From NCBI RefSeq assembly GCF_000019845.1, contig NC_010581.1, forward strand, positions 2,485,501 to 2,549,500: a stretch of 64,000 nt of DNA. The letters are read 5' to 3'. The DNA is from Beijerinckia indica subsp. indica ATCC 9039. GTDB taxonomy: Bacteria > Pseudomonadota > Alphaproteobacteria > Rhizobiales > Beijerinckiaceae. The notes beneath the pieces are model-generated. The model was given only the letters and a program-made list of their open reading frames with translations, was not told where the DNA came from and did no database searches. Of the stretch, positions 27,633 to 38,532 are shown one piece after another (positions within the stretch are counted from its first letter, which is position 1; every line of letters starts with the position of its first letter). The translations under genes and the position numbers were made by a program.

Positions 27633-28043
27633 CTAGGCTGCGCACTGTTCCAATTCGATCAGGGCACCGTTGAAATCCTTCGGATGGAGAAACAAGACCG
27701 GCAGGCCATGGGCTCCGATCTTGGGCTCGCCATCACCCAGGACACGCGCGCCATTCGTCACCAGGCGATCGCGCGCGGCTTTCAGATCATCGACTTCATA
27801 GCATACATGATGAATGCCGCCCGATGGATTACGTTCGAGGAACGCAGCAATCGGTGATTGGCCGCCGAGAGGCGTCAGCAATTCGATCTTCGTATTGGGG
27901 AGAACGACGAATACCACACTGACCCCATGCTCAGGCAACGCCTGAGGCTCGGAGACTTCGGCGCCGAGAGCCTGGGTGTAAAGCGCCGAAGCCGCCGCGA
28001 GATCTGGCACGGCGATCGCCACATGGTTCAAACGTCCGATCAT
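27633..28043 (-). CDS. mce: Methylmalonyl-CoA epimerase
   Basis: A glyoxalase/VOC-fold enzyme that interconverts S- and R-methylmalonyl-CoA between propionyl-CoA carboxylase and the mutase. At 136 residues it has the family opening RLNHVAIAVPDL, metal-ligand His in NHVAIAV and in GGIHHVCYEVDD, and the C-terminal glutamate in GALIELEQ. It lies 26 bp after mutB on the same strand, completing a mutA-mutB-mce unit. Confidence 0.95.
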   Translation of the reverse strand: MIGRLNHVAIAVPDLAAASALYTQALGAEVSEPQALPEHGVSVVFVVLPNTKIELLTPLGGQSPIAAFLERNPSGGIHHVCYEVDDLKAARDRLVTNGARVLGDGEPKIGAHGLPVLFLHPKDFNGALIELEQCAA

Positions 28044-28069
28044 GCTCTTGCTGTCTCTTCTTGCTGTTT

Positions 28070-30253
28070 TTAACGAAGATAAAAGGCTGGGTCCTTCTGG
28101 ACAAAACCTTGATGCGCGCTGAGAGTTTCAAGCAGTTCCGTAGCGGCCGAGAAAAGCGGTGTCCCCGGGGGAAAGATCGCGGCGGCACCGGAATCACGCA
28201 ATTGTGCGTAATCTTGCGGCGGCACGACGCCACCGACAACAATCATGATTTCGGGATGGCCAAGCTTGGCCAGTTCCTCGCGCAATTCCGGCACGAGGCT
28301 CAAATGTCCACCGGCGAGCGACGACACGCCAATGACATCGACATCCTCCTCGATCGCCTGGCGCGCGGTTTCCTCCGGCGTGGCGAAGAGCGGACCGAGC
28401 ACGACCCTGAAGCCGAGATCGGCAAAGCCGGAAGCCACCACTTTCTGCCCACGGTCATGGCCATCCTGGCCCATTTTCGCAACGAGCACGGCGGGGAGAT
28501 GGCCACTGTTTCGGGTAAAATCCTCGACAGCGGTGACGGCTTCCTGAATGGATTCCGCCTTGTGGCTCATCGCCTCTTTGTAAACACCGCTCGTGACCTC
28601 AATCGTGGCACGATGGCGGCCGAAAACTGTTTCGAGCGCCGCGGACATTTCCCCAACCGTCGCCTTGGCGCGCGCTGCTGCAACCGCCAACGCCAGCAGA
28701 TTCCCCTTGGTTCGGTCCGCCGCCGCCTCAGTCAGAGCTGCGAGCGCCCGCAAAACTTCCTGATTGTCACGTTCAGCACGCAGCCGGGCGAGCTTTTCAA
28801 TCTGAACCGAACGCACCGCCGAATTGTCGATCTGCAAAATATCGATCGGCTTTTCCTCAATCGGCTTGACATGATTGACGCCGATAATGCGGTCGAGCCC
28901 GGCGTCTATCCGGCCCTGTGTGCGGGCGGCGGCCTGTTCGATCCGCAATTTTGGCAAACCGCTGCCAATTGCCTTGGCCATGCCGCCAAGCGCCTCAATT
29001 TCGGCAATGTGACCACGCGCCTTGGCGGCGAGTTCCGCCGTCAAGGCTTCGACATAATAGGAACCACCCCAGACATCGATGATCCGCGTAATGCCGGTTT
29101 CCTGTTGCAAAAGAAGCTGGGTGTTGCGGGCGATACGGGCCGAAAATGCGCTTGGCAAGGCAAGCGCTTCATCGAGCGCGTTTGTATGCAGGGATTGCGT
29201 CTGCCCCGCTGTCGAGGCCATGGCCTCGACGCAGGTGCGCGCAACATTGTTGAAGACATCCTGAGCAGCAAGCGACCAGCCCGAAGTCTGGCAATGTGTG
29301 CGCAGCATCAAGGATTTTTCATCCTTGGGGCCGAACCGCTCGACAAGCTCGCACCACAACTGCCGCGCCGCCCGCAGCTTGGCGATTTCCATGAAGAAAT
29401 TCATGCCTGTCGCGAAGAAGAAGGACAGGCGTGGAGCGAATTGATCAATGCCGAGCCCCGCCGCGATGCCGGCGCGGATATAGTCCACGCCATCGGCGAG
29501 TGTATAGGCGAGTTCCAGATCCTGTGTCGCGCCGGCTTCCTGCATATGATAGCCGGAGATCGAGATCGAATTGAACTTCGGCATATGTTTCGCCGTGAAA
29601 GCGAAAATATCCGCGACGATCCGCATCGAATCCTCGGGCGGATAAATGTAGGTATTGCGGACCATGAACTCTTTCAGAATATCGTTCTGAATGGTTCCCG
29701 CGAGTCGTTCGGGCGCCACGCCCTGTTCCTCGGCCGCGACGATATAGAGCGCGAGAATCGGCAAAACCGCGCCATTCATCGTCATGGAGACACTGATGTC
29801 ACCGAGGGGAATGCCCTGAAACAAAGTCCGCATGTCATAGATCGAATCGATCGCCACGCCCGCCATGCCGACATCGCTCGCAACACGCGGATGATCGGAA
29901 TCATAGCCGCGATGCGTCGCAAGATCGAAGGCGATGGACAAGCCCTTCTGGCCGGCGGCGAGATTACGGCGGTAGAAAGCATTCGATTCTTCCGCCGTGG
30001 AGAAACCAGCATATTGGCGGATCGTCCAAGGCTGTGTGACATACATGGTCGGATAGGGACCACGCAGAAACGGCCGCATTCCCGGATAAGTATCGACCGA
30101 GGCGAGCGTGTGCCGGTCTGTCTCTGTATAGAGGCTTTTGATAGCAATGCCCTCAGCCGTCATCCGTGGCGACGTACCCACGGGCTGCGTCGCAGCATGG
30201 ACATCGGCCCATGACGCCTGGTCCGGAGCGGCGAAATCGGGAATTCTGCTCAT
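28070..30253 (-). CDS. mutB (scpA): Methylmalonyl-CoA mutase, large (catalytic, B12-binding) subunit
   Basis: Adenosylcobalamin enzyme converting R-methylmalonyl-CoA to succinyl-CoA. The 727-residue protein has the TIM-barrel substrate domain ([42 protein letters not shown] region) and a C-terminal B12 domain with the base-off motif DGHDRG and the GVSSLAGGH and GGVVPPQD segments. Its ATG overlaps the mutA stop by one base (TAATG), so the subunits are translationally coupled. In a methylotroph or PHA producer it serves propionyl-CoA assimilation or the ethylmalonyl-CoA pathway. Confidence 0.97.
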   Translation of the reverse strand: MSRIPDFAAPDQASWADVHAATQPVGTSPRMTAEGIAIKSLYTETDRHTLASVDTYPGMRPFLRGPYPTMYVTQPWTIRQYAGFSTAEESNAFYRRNLAAGQKGLSIAFDLATHRGYDSDHPRVASDVGMAGVAIDSIYDMRTLFQGIPLGDISVSMTMNGAVLPILALYIVAAEEQGVAPERLAGTIQNDILKEFMVRNTYIYPPEDSMRIVADIFAFTAKHMPKFNSISISGYHMQEAGATQDLELAYTLADGVDYIRAGIAAGLGIDQFAPRLSFFFATGMNFFMEIAKLRAARQLWCELVERFGPKDEKSLMLRTHCQTSGWSLAAQDVFNNVARTCVEAMASTAGQTQSLHTNALDEALALPSAFSARIARNTQLLLQQETGITRIIDVWGGSYYVEALTAELAAKARGHIAEIEALGGMAKAIGSGLPKLRIEQAAARTQGRIDAGLDRIIGVNHVKPIEEKPIDILQIDNSAVRSVQIEKLARLRAERDNQEVLRALAALTEAAADRTKGNLLALAVAAARAKATVGEMSAALETVFGRHRATIEVTSGVYKEAMSHKAESIQEAVTAVEDFTRNSGHLPAVLVAKMGQDGHDRGQKVVASGFADLGFRVVLGPLFATPEETARQAIEEDVDVIGVSSLAGGHLSLVPELREELAKLGHPEIMIVVGGVVPPQDYAQLRDSGAAAIFPPGTPLFSAATELLETLSAHQGFVQKDPAFYLR

Positions 30254-32127
30254 TAGATCGCCTCCGCCAGAGTAGATGCTTTTTCCTTCAGGAGAGCGGT
30301 CGGATAGGCCAGCCCGTCGCAGCCGGTAAAGATGAACGCCTCAATCCCGGCGCTGCGATAGGTTTCCTCCGCCTGCCCCGGCTTGCCGGCCAGAACAAGA
30401 TGGGCGCAGCCGGCCTCAGCCAGTTTGCCCGCCAGCGGAACGGCCTGTTCCGCATACAGGACATCCGAGGAACACAAACAAGCCGCCAGTGCGCCGCTTT
30501 CGGCAAATCCCGCGATCAAGGCCGCCTCGCTCTCGAAACCTTCATTTTCCAGAACGTCGAAACCGGCCGCCGCGAAGAAATTCTGGGCGAAAGCAGCACG
30601 CGGTGAGAAATCGGATCGCGAGCCGAAATTGGCAAGGAAAATGGCTGGCCTTTTGCCCAATTGCGCCGTCAATTCATCGGCTTTGGCATATAAGCGCTCA
30701 AACGGCGCCGACACTCTCGAGGCCGGCAACAGCGATGTCTCTTGAGCGTGGTCCCCATCGAGATCAGAAACCGGCGCGAGGACCGCTACTGGCAGTTCCC
30801 CAGGGTTCGGGAAAGCGCTGGTGCCAATGATCGGCAGACGACGACGCGCAACCGCCTGCCCCCGCTCGCTTCGTGTCTTGCCGATGGCAGCCTGAACCGA
30901 CCCTTTGGCCAAGGCGGCACCAAGACCACCCTCCTCCTCGATGGCACGGAACAAGCTCCAGGCGGCTGAGCACAAAGCTTCGGTCAGATTCTCGAAAGCC
31001 CCCGAACCCGCAGCCGGATCATCGACCCAGCCGAGCCGAGCCTCTTCCAAAAGGATCAAGTGCGTGTTGCGCGCAATGCGCCGGGCGAAATCGTCCGGCA
31101 GGCCGAGCGGCTGTGTGAAGGGCAGAATGGAGATCGAATCCGCTCCGCCGCAGCCCGCCGCCAAGGTTGCGGTCGTGGCGCGCAGAACGTTATTGAACGG
31201 ATCACGCCGCGTCATCATACGCCAAGCCGTCTCGCCATGCAGGTCAAGCGTAGACGGGCCAAGACCGCAAGCCGCTTCCACCCGTGCCCAAAGCCGGCGC
31301 AGGGCCCTGAATTTCGCCAACGTCAAGGTGAGATCGGCATCGGCGGCCAAGGCGAAGGCCAGCCAGGACCTCGCTTTTTCGAGATCATGGCCCTTGGACT
31401 CCATCGCCCGCAGAAGTGCGACGCCATTAGCGAGGACAAAGGCGAGTTCCTGGGCCTCAGACGCACCGGCGGCATGAGCCGGGCGCCCATCGCACAGAAA
31501 CACCCGGCCAGAAAACGCCCCGGCCTCCAACTCAGGCAAGAGAGCCAAAGCCGCCTCAAGGGGTGCCGCCAAAGCCGCGGCGTCCTTGGCATGGAAAGCG
31601 GCGCCACCGATAGGATCAAGACCCAGATGAAGATCGAGACGCGCCAGACTCACGCCCTGGCGCGCGGCCAAGTCAAGCAGCCCGCGCGTTGCGGCCAAGC
31701 CCTCGGGGCCGGCTTCAATCCGCAAGGAGAGCCCAGGAGCGAACAGTGAGCCCAAGACTTGCTCGAGCGTCGAAACCGTAAAATCCTTAAGGCCAAATCC
31801 ATAGGCATTCGGCGCCTTGGCGCCGACCAGAGCCAGACCGTCCGCGCCATGAGCGAGATCGGTCAGGGCCGTCGCATGGGCGGAGGCAGGCTCGACGTGA
31901 TCGATCCGTTGCACGATGTTCCAGGACGAATGCCGTGCACGAATCGCGCGTGGAGCATCGACATGGGCCGCCGGATAAAGCGGGCCGATCGGCAGCGCAT
32001 CGAAACTATGGGCTATAAGCCTCGCTTCGAAATCAGCGCCCTTCAGCACCTTATCGACCCGAGCGCGCCATTCCTTCTCCAAGGCTGCTCCCGCCGCCGC
32101 GGATTGTTTCGGATCGACAATCGTCAT
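30253..32127 (-). CDS. mutA: Methylmalonyl-CoA mutase, small subunit
   Basis: The 624-residue partner of MutB, sharing its TIM-barrel plus flavodoxin-like architecture but without the DxHxxG cobalamin motif: the corresponding region reads [20 protein letters not shown]. This is normal for the structural subunit of the alpha/beta heterodimer. Conserved stretches include [21 protein letters not shown] and [27 protein letters not shown]. It heads the mutA-mutB-mce unit and is divergent from phaC. Confidence 0.96.
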   Translation of the reverse strand: MTIVDPKQSAAAGAALEKEWRARVDKVLKGADFEARLIAHSFDALPIGPLYPAAHVDAPRAIRARHSSWNIVQRIDHVEPASAHATALTDLAHGADGLALVGAKAPNAYGFGLKDFTVSTLEQVLGSLFAPGLSLRIEAGPEGLAATRGLLDLAARQGVSLARLDLHLGLDPIGGAAFHAKDAAALAAPLEAALALLPELEAGAFSGRVFLCDGRPAHAAGASEAQELAFVLANGVALLRAMESKGHDLEKARSWLAFALAADADLTLTLAKFRALRRLWARVEAACGLGPSTLDLHGETAWRMMTRRDPFNNVLRATTATLAAGCGGADSISILPFTQPLGLPDDFARRIARNTHLILLEEARLGWVDDPAAGSGAFENLTEALCSAAWSLFRAIEEEGGLGAALAKGSVQAAIGKTRSERGQAVARRRLPIIGTSAFPNPGELPVAVLAPVSDLDGDHAQETSLLPASRVSAPFERLYAKADELTAQLGKRPAIFLANFGSRSDFSPRAAFAQNFFAAAGFDVLENEGFESEAALIAGFAESGALAACLCSSDVLYAEQAVPLAGKLAEAGCAHLVLAGKPGQAEETYRSAGIEAFIFTGCDGLAYPTALLKEKASTLAEAI

Positions 32128-32475
32128 GTGCCTGTCACCGCCCTCTTTTCATCATGCTTGGCGAGCACATATGATCACAACCTTGTGCTCTTGGGAGCTA
32201 GACGAAAGAAGGAACCAGGGCGCGCAAATGCCGTCTTTTCAAAGATGAAAAACATCTTTCATAGTATGGCTGAGGCTACGCTTAAAAGGGAAGCGTTCTT
32301 TCGGGTCAATCGCTCAGAATCCGTGAAAAAGCCTTCGTAAATCGCGCCGCAGCTTCTTTTATCGTAGTCATCACGACATAATTCGTGACTATCCTGAAAA
32401 ATCAGGACGAACTCGTCAAAGTACCGGCATCAATTCAAATATGTGAAGCCCTCTTTCGTGCTCATGGAGCATGCT
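32128..32475. other. 348-bp divergent region between mutA and phaC
   Basis: It probably carries both promoters. Inverted repeats are GAGCACA (32163-32169) / TGTGCTC (32184-32190), and TCACGA-N6-TCGTGA at 32371-32388, about 90 bp before phaC and a reasonable operator candidate. No gene is seen. Confidence 0.4.
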
Positions 32476-34350
32476 ATGCCCGACAAGTCGAGCCAGCAAT
32501 TTTTGGAGCCCGCATTGCCTGTTTCCGTCCCCGCGTCCCCCCTTCAGGCTTTAGCGCCACAGGAAGCAGTTCCAGATCTTTGCGCCACAAATCAACCACC
32601 GGGCACCTGCCCCAGCGACACAAAGGCTCATCCCTATTTCCGCATGCTCGACCGTTTAGTGGGCGGTTTGAGGGCGCGCTCCACACAAGGTGTTTCACCA
32701 ACGTCCCTGTTTCTCGCCTTGAGTGATTGGGCGATCAATCTCGCCGGCGCCCCTGGTAAACAGGCCGATCTCGCACTGACCATTTGTCGTGATACAGAGC
32801 GTCTCTTTCTGGATATCGTTTTAACCGCATTGGATGCGAAAACGCCTCTCGCCTTTACACCAGAGCCGGGTGAACAGAGGTTCAAGGATCCTGCATGGAA
32901 CCATCTCCCCTATCGGTTCTGGTTGCAGACCTATTTGCGGTCACGCGATTGGTGGCGGCAAACCGCCGCCGACGTCCCAGGCCTTTCGCCGCATCACAGC
33001 GATATTGTCACCTTCGTTCTCGAGCAGGTGCTGGTGGCGCTTTCACCCGCCAACAACCTTGTCACCAATCCTGAGATCATTCAAAAAATCATCGAGACGG
33101 GCGGCCGCAATTTCCTTGATGGCGGCCGCAATCTGGTCGAGGACATCACCCGGCTTATCGCCGGTCAAATGCCTGCCGGTACCGAGGCCTATAAAGTTGG
33201 CGAGACGGTCGCCGTCACACCGGGCAAAGTGGTACTGCGTAATCGTCTCATCGAATTGATTCAATATGCGCCGGAGACGGAGAATGTGAAGGCCGAACCG
33301 ATTTTGATCGTGCCGGCCTGGATCATGAAATATTACATCCTCGATTTGTCACCCCATAATTCATTGATCGCCTATCTCGTCGGCAAGGGACATACTGTCT
33401 TTTGTATCTCCTGGCATAATGTCACCTCGCATGATCGCAATCTTTCCCTTGAGGATTATCGCCTTCTGGGCGTGATGGCGGCGCTTGAGGCCGTCAACCA
33501 TATTGTCCCAGGTCGTCTGGTGCATGCGGTCGGCTATTGTCTCGGTGGCACCTTGCTGTCGCTGGCCGCCGCCGCCATGGCCGAGATCGGCGATGAGCGT
33601 CTCGCCAGCATCACCCTGCTCGCGGCCCAGACCGATTTCACCGAACCCGGCCCCCTGCAGGTCTTCATCGACGAGAACGAAATCAACTCGCTTGAAAGCC
33701 TGATGTGGGAACAAGGCAATCTCCATTCATCACAAATGGCAACGGCCTTTGAATTGCTGCGGCCCAACGATCTCGTCTATGCCCATATCGTGCAGGATTA
33801 TTTCCTCGGCGAGAGGCGTCCAATGCTCGATCTCATGGCCTGGAATGCCGACGCCACCCGCATGCCCTACCGTATGCATTCCGAATATCTCCGCAAATTC
33901 TATCTCAACAACGACCTCGCTTCTGGCCGTTACATGATCGAGGGCCGCACGATCGCGATCCAGAACATTCGCGTGCCAATCTTCGCGGTCGGCACCGAAC
34001 GTGATCATGTCGCGCCCTGGAAATCAGTCTACAAGATTCACTATCTCAATGATGGCGACATTACTTTCGTGCTGACCAAGGGCGGTCATAATGCCGGTAT
34101 CGTGAGCGAACCAGGCCACAAGGACCGCTCTTTCAGGATCAGCCATAGGCGCGTGGGCGATACCTGCCTCAGCCAGGAGGAATGGGAAGTTGCTGCACGG
34201 CCACGCCAGGGCTCCTGGTGGATCGCCTGGGAAGCCTGGCTCACCGATCATTCGGCCAAGGTCTTCGTCGCTCCCCCCAGCATGGGAGCGCCGCGTGATG
34301 GCTATCCGCCACTCGCCAATGCACCAGGCTCCTATGTCCTCGAGACGTGA
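32476..34350 (+). CDS. phaC: Class I-type poly(3-hydroxyalkanoate) polymerase
   Basis: Polymerises 3-hydroxyacyl-CoA into storage granules. The 624-residue protein has the PhaC N-terminal domain (NPEIIQKIIETGGRNFLDGGRNLVEDI region), the cysteine lipase box GYCLGG (Cys355), catalytic Asp in VGTERDHVAPW and His in TKGGHNAGIV. ATG 32476 is preferred because GGAG lies 6 bases upstream; in-frame alternatives are 32464 and 32443. phaA, phaB and phaR are not in this window. A MaoC/Pta fusion gene follows 57 bp later. Confidence 0.95.
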   Translation: MPDKSSQQFLEPALPVSVPASPLQALAPQEAVPDLCATNQPPGTCPSDTKAHPYFRMLDRLVGGLRARSTQGVSPTSLFLALSDWAINLAGAPGKQADLALTICRDTERLFLDIVLTALDAKTPLAFTPEPGEQRFKDPAWNHLPYRFWLQTYLRSRDWWRQTAADVPGLSPHHSDIVTFVLEQVLVALSPANNLVTNPEIIQKIIETGGRNFLDGGRNLVEDITRLIAGQMPAGTEAYKVGETVAVTPGKVVLRNRLIELIQYAPETENVKAEPILIVPAWIMKYYILDLSPHNSLIAYLVGKGHTVFCISWHNVTSHDRNLSLEDYRLLGVMAALEAVNHIVPGRLVHAVGYCLGGTLLSLAAAAMAEIGDERLASITLLAAQTDFTEPGPLQVFIDENEINSLESLMWEQGNLHSSQMATAFELLRPNDLVYAHIVQDYFLGERRPMLDLMAWNADATRMPYRMHSEYLRKFYLNNDLASGRYMIEGRTIAIQNIRVPIFAVGTERDHVAPWKSVYKIHYLNDGDITFVLTKGGHNAGIVSEPGHKDRSFRISHRRVGDTCLSQEEWEVAARPRQGSWWIAWEAWLTDHSAKVFVAPPSMGAPRDGYPPLANAPGSYVLET

Positions 34351-34351
34351 C

Positions 34352-34373
34352 CCCAAAAGTTTTATCTTTTGGG
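34352..34373. repeat. Inverted repeat after phaC
   Basis: CCCAAAAG (34352-34359), 6-base loop, CTTTTGGG (34366-34373), immediately after the phaC stop. The CCCAAAAG core is shared with the palindrome near mce and that at 4443. There is no T-run, so read-through into the next gene is likely. Confidence 0.55.
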
Positions 34374-34407
34374 ACAGGATTAGACGCTGCAACGCACCAA
34401 GAGGCTC

Positions 34408-35811
34408 ATGACCGATCCCCTGCTCCATAATCGCACCTTCGACGAACTGATACTCGGCGACACTGCGTCCCTGACCCGCCTCGTGACATCCGAGGACATA
34501 CAATTGTTCGCGGCTGTCTCGGGCGATGTCAATCCGGCGCATCTCGACGCGCATTACGCGGCAACGGATTTATTCGGTCATGTTGTCATTCACGGTATGT
34601 GGACGGCCAGTCTGATCTCGACCTTGCTCGGCACGCAATTGCCGGGGCCAGGCACGATCTATCTAGGCCAGAATTTGCACTTCTGCAAACCTGTCGCGCC
34701 GGGCGATACCATTACGGCCCGCGTCACGGTGAAGGAAAAAAAGGCCGAGAAACACATCGTCCTGCTTGATACGATCTGCACCAACCAGCAGGATAAGGTC
34801 GTGCTCAGCGGTACCGCGACCGTGATGGCTCCGACGGAAAAGCTCACTCTGCCGCGCATGGCTGTGCCTGAAGTGACACTTCAGCACCATGATCATTTCA
34901 GCCGCTTCGTGGATGAAGCACGTGCCTATGCGCCGATCGTCACCGCCATCGTCCAGCCGACGACACCGGAAGCCATCAAAGCGGTCATCGAGGCCCGCGA
35001 GGCTGGTCTGATCGAACCCGTGCTCGTCGGGCCGCAAGCCAAAATTTCCGCCGCCGCGGAGGCCGCCGGCGTTTCGATCGCCGGCTTTAAATTGGAAGCC
35101 GTCGAACATAGTCACGCCGCCGCCCAGCGCGCCGTGGCGCTTGCCTCGAACGGGACGGTCGCGGCCCTGATGAAAGGTAGCCTGGAAACGGAGGAATTGC
35201 TCGCGGCCGTCGTTGCCCGTGATTCAGGCCTGCGAACCGACCGGCGCATCAGCCATGTCTACGCCCTCGACGTCCCTTCCTATCCAAAGCCTTTGTTTAT
35301 CTCCGACGTCGCCATCAATATCGCGCCAACACTCGAACAAAAGCGCGACATCTGCCAGAATGCGGTGGACTTTCTGCATCTGTTGGGCATAGCCGAACCG
35401 CTCGTCGCGGTGCTTGCCGCCGTCGAAATCGTCAACCCCGAAATGCCGGCGACGGTCGACGCCGCGGCCCTCACCATCATGGCAACACGCGGTCAGATCA
35501 GCGGCGCCAAAGTCGACGGCCCTCTCGCCTTTGACAATGCGGTCAGTTTCGATGCGGCCCATATCAAACATATTAGTTCACCCGTCGCCGGTCAGGCCGA
35601 TCTCCTTATTGTTCCCAATCTTGAAGCCGGCAATATGCTCGGAAAGCAATTAGTCTATCTCGCAGGCGCTGAGGCCGCCGGCCTGGTGCTCGGCGCGCGC
35701 GTCCCAATCGCGCTCATGAGCCGTTCGGATTCGCTGAAAACCCGCCTCGCCTCACTTACACTGGCTAAGCTCGCCGTTTGGCGACGCAAGACTGAGGCAA
35801 CTTTGCCGTGA
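34408..35811 (+). CDS. Bifunctional enoyl-CoA hydratase (MaoC) / phosphate acyltransferase fusion
   Basis: A 467-residue fusion. Residues 1 to about 145 are a MaoC hotdog domain with the R-hydratase motif (DVNPAHLDAHYAATDLFGHVVIHGMW). Residues from about 150 onward are a phosphate acetyl/butyryltransferase domain (AYAPIVTAIVQPTTPEAIKAVIEAREAGLIEPVLVGP; SGAKVDGPLAFDNAVS). It could supply R-3-hydroxyacyl-CoA to PhaC and interconvert acyl-phosphate with acyl-CoA. Placement between phaC and phosphoketolase, the source of acetyl-phosphate, supports an acetyl-P to acetyl-CoA role. The ATG has AAGAGG upstream. Confidence 0.92.
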   Translation: MTDPLLHNRTFDELILGDTASLTRLVTSEDIQLFAAVSGDVNPAHLDAHYAATDLFGHVVIHGMWTASLISTLLGTQLPGPGTIYLGQNLHFCKPVAPGDTITARVTVKEKKAEKHIVLLDTICTNQQDKVVLSGTATVMAPTEKLTLPRMAVPEVTLQHHDHFSRFVDEARAYAPIVTAIVQPTTPEAIKAVIEAREAGLIEPVLVGPQAKISAAAEAAGVSIAGFKLEAVEHSHAAAQRAVALASNGTVAALMKGSLETEELLAAVVARDSGLRTDRRISHVYALDVPSYPKPLFISDVAINIAPTLEQKRDICQNAVDFLHLLGIAEPLVAVLAAVEIVNPEMPATVDAAALTIMATRGQISGAKVDGPLAFDNAVSFDAAHIKHISSPVAGQADLLIVPNLEAGNMLGKQLVYLAGAEAAGLVLGARVPIALMSRSDSLKTRLASLTLAKLAVWRRKTEATLP

Positions 35812-35871
35812 TCTTTTCCAAGGCGGATGGGAGCTCCCCGCCCCCGTCCTCCGTCATTTCCGGAGTGACTC

Positions 35872-38421
35872 TTGACTGCTAATTCTCAACAGCCGGAGTT
35901 GAATCCATTCTGGACTCACTCCGTTGACGATCTCCTAGGTCAATTGTCCTGTTCCGCCAAAGGCCTGAACAGCGAGGAAGCGCAGCAACGGCTGCAGCAA
36001 TATGGTCTCAATTGCGATGCGCCCCCCAAAACCGAGAGCGCCTTGCGCGCGGTCCTCCGACGCCTGCTTGAACCGCTCTCCCTGATCCTTCTGCTGGCGG
36101 CGGTCGTCTCCCTCATCACGGGAGACACGACCGGGGGGAGTATCATCGTCGTCATTCTCATTCTGTCGATCGGGCTCGACACCTTTCAGGAAGGCCAAGC
36201 AATCAAGGCCGCGGCGGAACTACGCCATTCGGTCGCCCTCAAAGCCGAGGTTAAGCGTGACGGACGCTTCCAATCGATCCTGATCGGGAATGTCGTCCCC
36301 GGCGATTGTATCCGCGTGCGCGCGGGGGACATTATCCCAGCCGATGCGATCCTGCTTGAAAGCACCGCCTTCACCACCGACGAAGCCGCCTTGACCGGTG
36401 AACCCTATGCGATTGAGAAAAAGCCGGGGGTGGTCAAGAGCCTCACCGTGGCGGAGGCGAGCAATGCGATCTTTCGCGGCTCCGTCGCCTTGACAGGCGA
36501 GGCTCAAGCCTTGGTTATCGCGACAGGCAAGATGACCTTGTTTGGCGAAGCGGCCCTGGCGCTGGCGGAAGCACCCATCATTTCCCCTTTCCAGCGCGAC
36601 CTGCATAATCTTGGTCTCGTCATCGCACGATTGACCCTGGCTCTCGTCTTGCTGGTTCTCATGGCTCGTGTCGTCGCCGGCCGTCCGCTTCTCGATTCAC
36701 TCCTTTTCTCCGTCGCGCTCGCAGTCGGGCTCACGCCCGAACTTTTGCCGATGATCACGACTGTCACATTGACGCGCGGAGCCATGCGCATGGCGAAGCG
36801 CAAGGTCATCGTCAAACGGCTCGCCTCCATCCATGATCTTGGCGCCATGAATGTCCTCTGCACGGACAAGACCGGCACCTTGACCTCGGCCTCCATCACA
36901 CTGGCCTATGCCATCGACCCTAATGGCACCAAAACGTCACGGCCGGCAAAGCTCGGGGCCATCGCCGCTGAACTTGGGGGCGACCGAGGTGCGCTCGACA
37001 AAGCCTTGATCGATAGCACACCCGACGCGGCGCGGGATTGGCAATTACGCGACCGGCATGCCTTCGATTACAATGCTCGGCGCGGCGCCATTCTCGCGGA
37101 GGGACCAGACGGCCTCGTTCTCATCGTCAAAGGCGCTCCGGATGCCATCATTGGCCTTTGCACGGCGCAACGCGACGGCGAGGGCACCAAGCCCATGGAT
37201 GCGGAGGCCCATCACCAGGCAGAGGAGCGCGTCCATGCCTTGTCCGGTGAAGGACTGCGCGCCATCGCCATCGCGACGCGCCCCTGGGCGAAGGGCGTCT
37301 ATCAGATGGATTCAACCGCCGAGAAAGAACTCGTTTTCGAGGGGCTTTGCGCTTTCGCCGACCCGCCGAAGCCAACGGCGGCAGCGGCCATTAACCGTTT
37401 GAAGGCATCAGGCATACGGCTGAAAATTCTCTCAGGGGATGATCCAATCGTCGTCAAGAGGCTGGCCGGTCTCGTCGGTCTCGGCACGGGAGCGGTTCTC
37501 ACTGGCGCCGAGGTTGCCGCCATGAGCAACGAGGCGCTGGAATATCAGGTCCAGCATGTCGATGCCTATGGCCGTCTCACGCCGGATCAGAAGGTCCGCA
37601 TCATCCGGGCCTTGCAGGCGCGCAAGAGCATTGTCGGTTTCATGGGCGATGGCATCAATGACGCACCGGGATTGAAAGCCGCCGATATCGGCCTTTCCGT
37701 CGAGGGCGCGAGCGGCGTGGCACAGGCCGCGGCGGATATGATCCTGCTCGCCTCGGATCTTTCGGTCGTGGCCGATGGAGTCGTCGAAGGACGGCGCACA
37801 TTCGCCAATATTCTCAAATATATACGGATGGGAGCGAGTTCCAATTTCGGCAATATGCTGTCAATGGCTATTGCTTCGCCGACATTATCCTTCCTGCCGA
37901 TGCTGCCGACTCAAATTCTCCTGAACAACCTGCTCTATGACGGGTCGGAGATCGGCATTCCACTCGATCATGTCCGCCCAGAATCCACGGCACGACCACA
38001 AATATTCGACGTAAGGAATCTCGTCCGCTTCGCGGCGATCATGGGTCCATTATCCTCGATATTCGATATCCTGACTTTCCTCATGCTCCTGTTCGTTTTC
38101 AAGGCCGACCCCGCCCTGTTCCGAACAAGCTGGTTCCTCGAATCCATGGTGACGCAGATTCTCGTGATCTTCATCATCCGCACCAATGGCCGCCCCTGGG
38201 ACGACCGGCCGCATCCGGCGCTCATACTCTCCTCTTTCGCCGCTTTGGCCATTGCCGTCATTCTCCCCTTCACGCCGGTCGGCGCCTGGTTCGGCTTTGT
38301 CGTCCCGCCGCTGCCGATTCTCGCGAGTATCTTTGTCCTCGTGCTCGTTTATCTGCTGATCGCTGAATTCCTCAAACCCTTCGCCACGGGCATTCCGCGT
38401 CCAAACGGCAAATGGTTCTGA
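35872..38421 (+). CDS. mgtA: Magnesium-translocating P-type ATPase
   Basis: Inner-membrane P3B-type ATPase importing Mg2+. At 849 residues it has the cation-ATPase N-terminal region, the TGE actuator motif (ALTGEPYAIEKKPG), the phosphorylation motif CTDKTGTLTS with Asp332, the hinge MGDGINDAPGLKAADIGLSV, and about ten helices. It starts at TTG 35872 with GGAG 7 bases upstream; no in-frame ATG is nearby. It lies between the MaoC/Pta fusion and the Mg- and TPP-dependent phosphoketolase, and I see no Mg riboswitch in the 60-bp leader. Confidence 0.93.
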   Translation: MTANSQQPELNPFWTHSVDDLLGQLSCSAKGLNSEEAQQRLQQYGLNCDAPPKTESALRAVLRRLLEPLSLILLLAAVVSLITGDTTGGSIIVVILILSIGLDTFQEGQAIKAAAELRHSVALKAEVKRDGRFQSILIGNVVPGDCIRVRAGDIIPADAILLESTAFTTDEAALTGEPYAIEKKPGVVKSLTVAEASNAIFRGSVALTGEAQALVIATGKMTLFGEAALALAEAPIISPFQRDLHNLGLVIARLTLALVLLVLMARVVAGRPLLDSLLFSVALAVGLTPELLPMITTVTLTRGAMRMAKRKVIVKRLASIHDLGAMNVLCTDKTGTLTSASITLAYAIDPNGTKTSRPAKLGAIAAELGGDRGALDKALIDSTPDAARDWQLRDRHAFDYNARRGAILAEGPDGLVLIVKGAPDAIIGLCTAQRDGEGTKPMDAEAHHQAEERVHALSGEGLRAIAIATRPWAKGVYQMDSTAEKELVFEGLCAFADPPKPTAAAAINRLKASGIRLKILSGDDPIVVKRLAGLVGLGTGAVLTGAEVAAMSNEALEYQVQHVDAYGRLTPDQKVRIIRALQARKSIVGFMGDGINDAPGLKAADIGLSVEGASGVAQAAADMILLASDLSVVADGVVEGRRTFANILKYIRMGASSNFGNMLSMAIASPTLSFLPMLPTQILLNNLLYDGSEIGIPLDHVRPESTARPQIFDVRNLVRFAAIMGPLSSIFDILTFLMLLFVFKADPALFRTSWFLESMVTQILVIFIIRTNGRPWDDRPHPALILSSFAALAIAVILPFTPVGAWFGFVVPPLPILASIFVLVLVYLLIAEFLKPFATGIPRPNGKWF

Positions 38422-38532
38422 AACCATTATCCGCGCATATCGTTGAGACGCATGAGTCAGCCACGCCCAAGACCAATGCTTTTTTACGCAAAGCAGAATG
38501 CTTCACGTAAACAGCGATAGCGGAGAGCAATA

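Noticed and set aside
28061..30214. Plus-strand frame of 717 codons opposite mutB
   Set aside because: Antisense shadow of the methylmalonyl-CoA mutase subunit, whose motifs are unmistakable on the minus strand.
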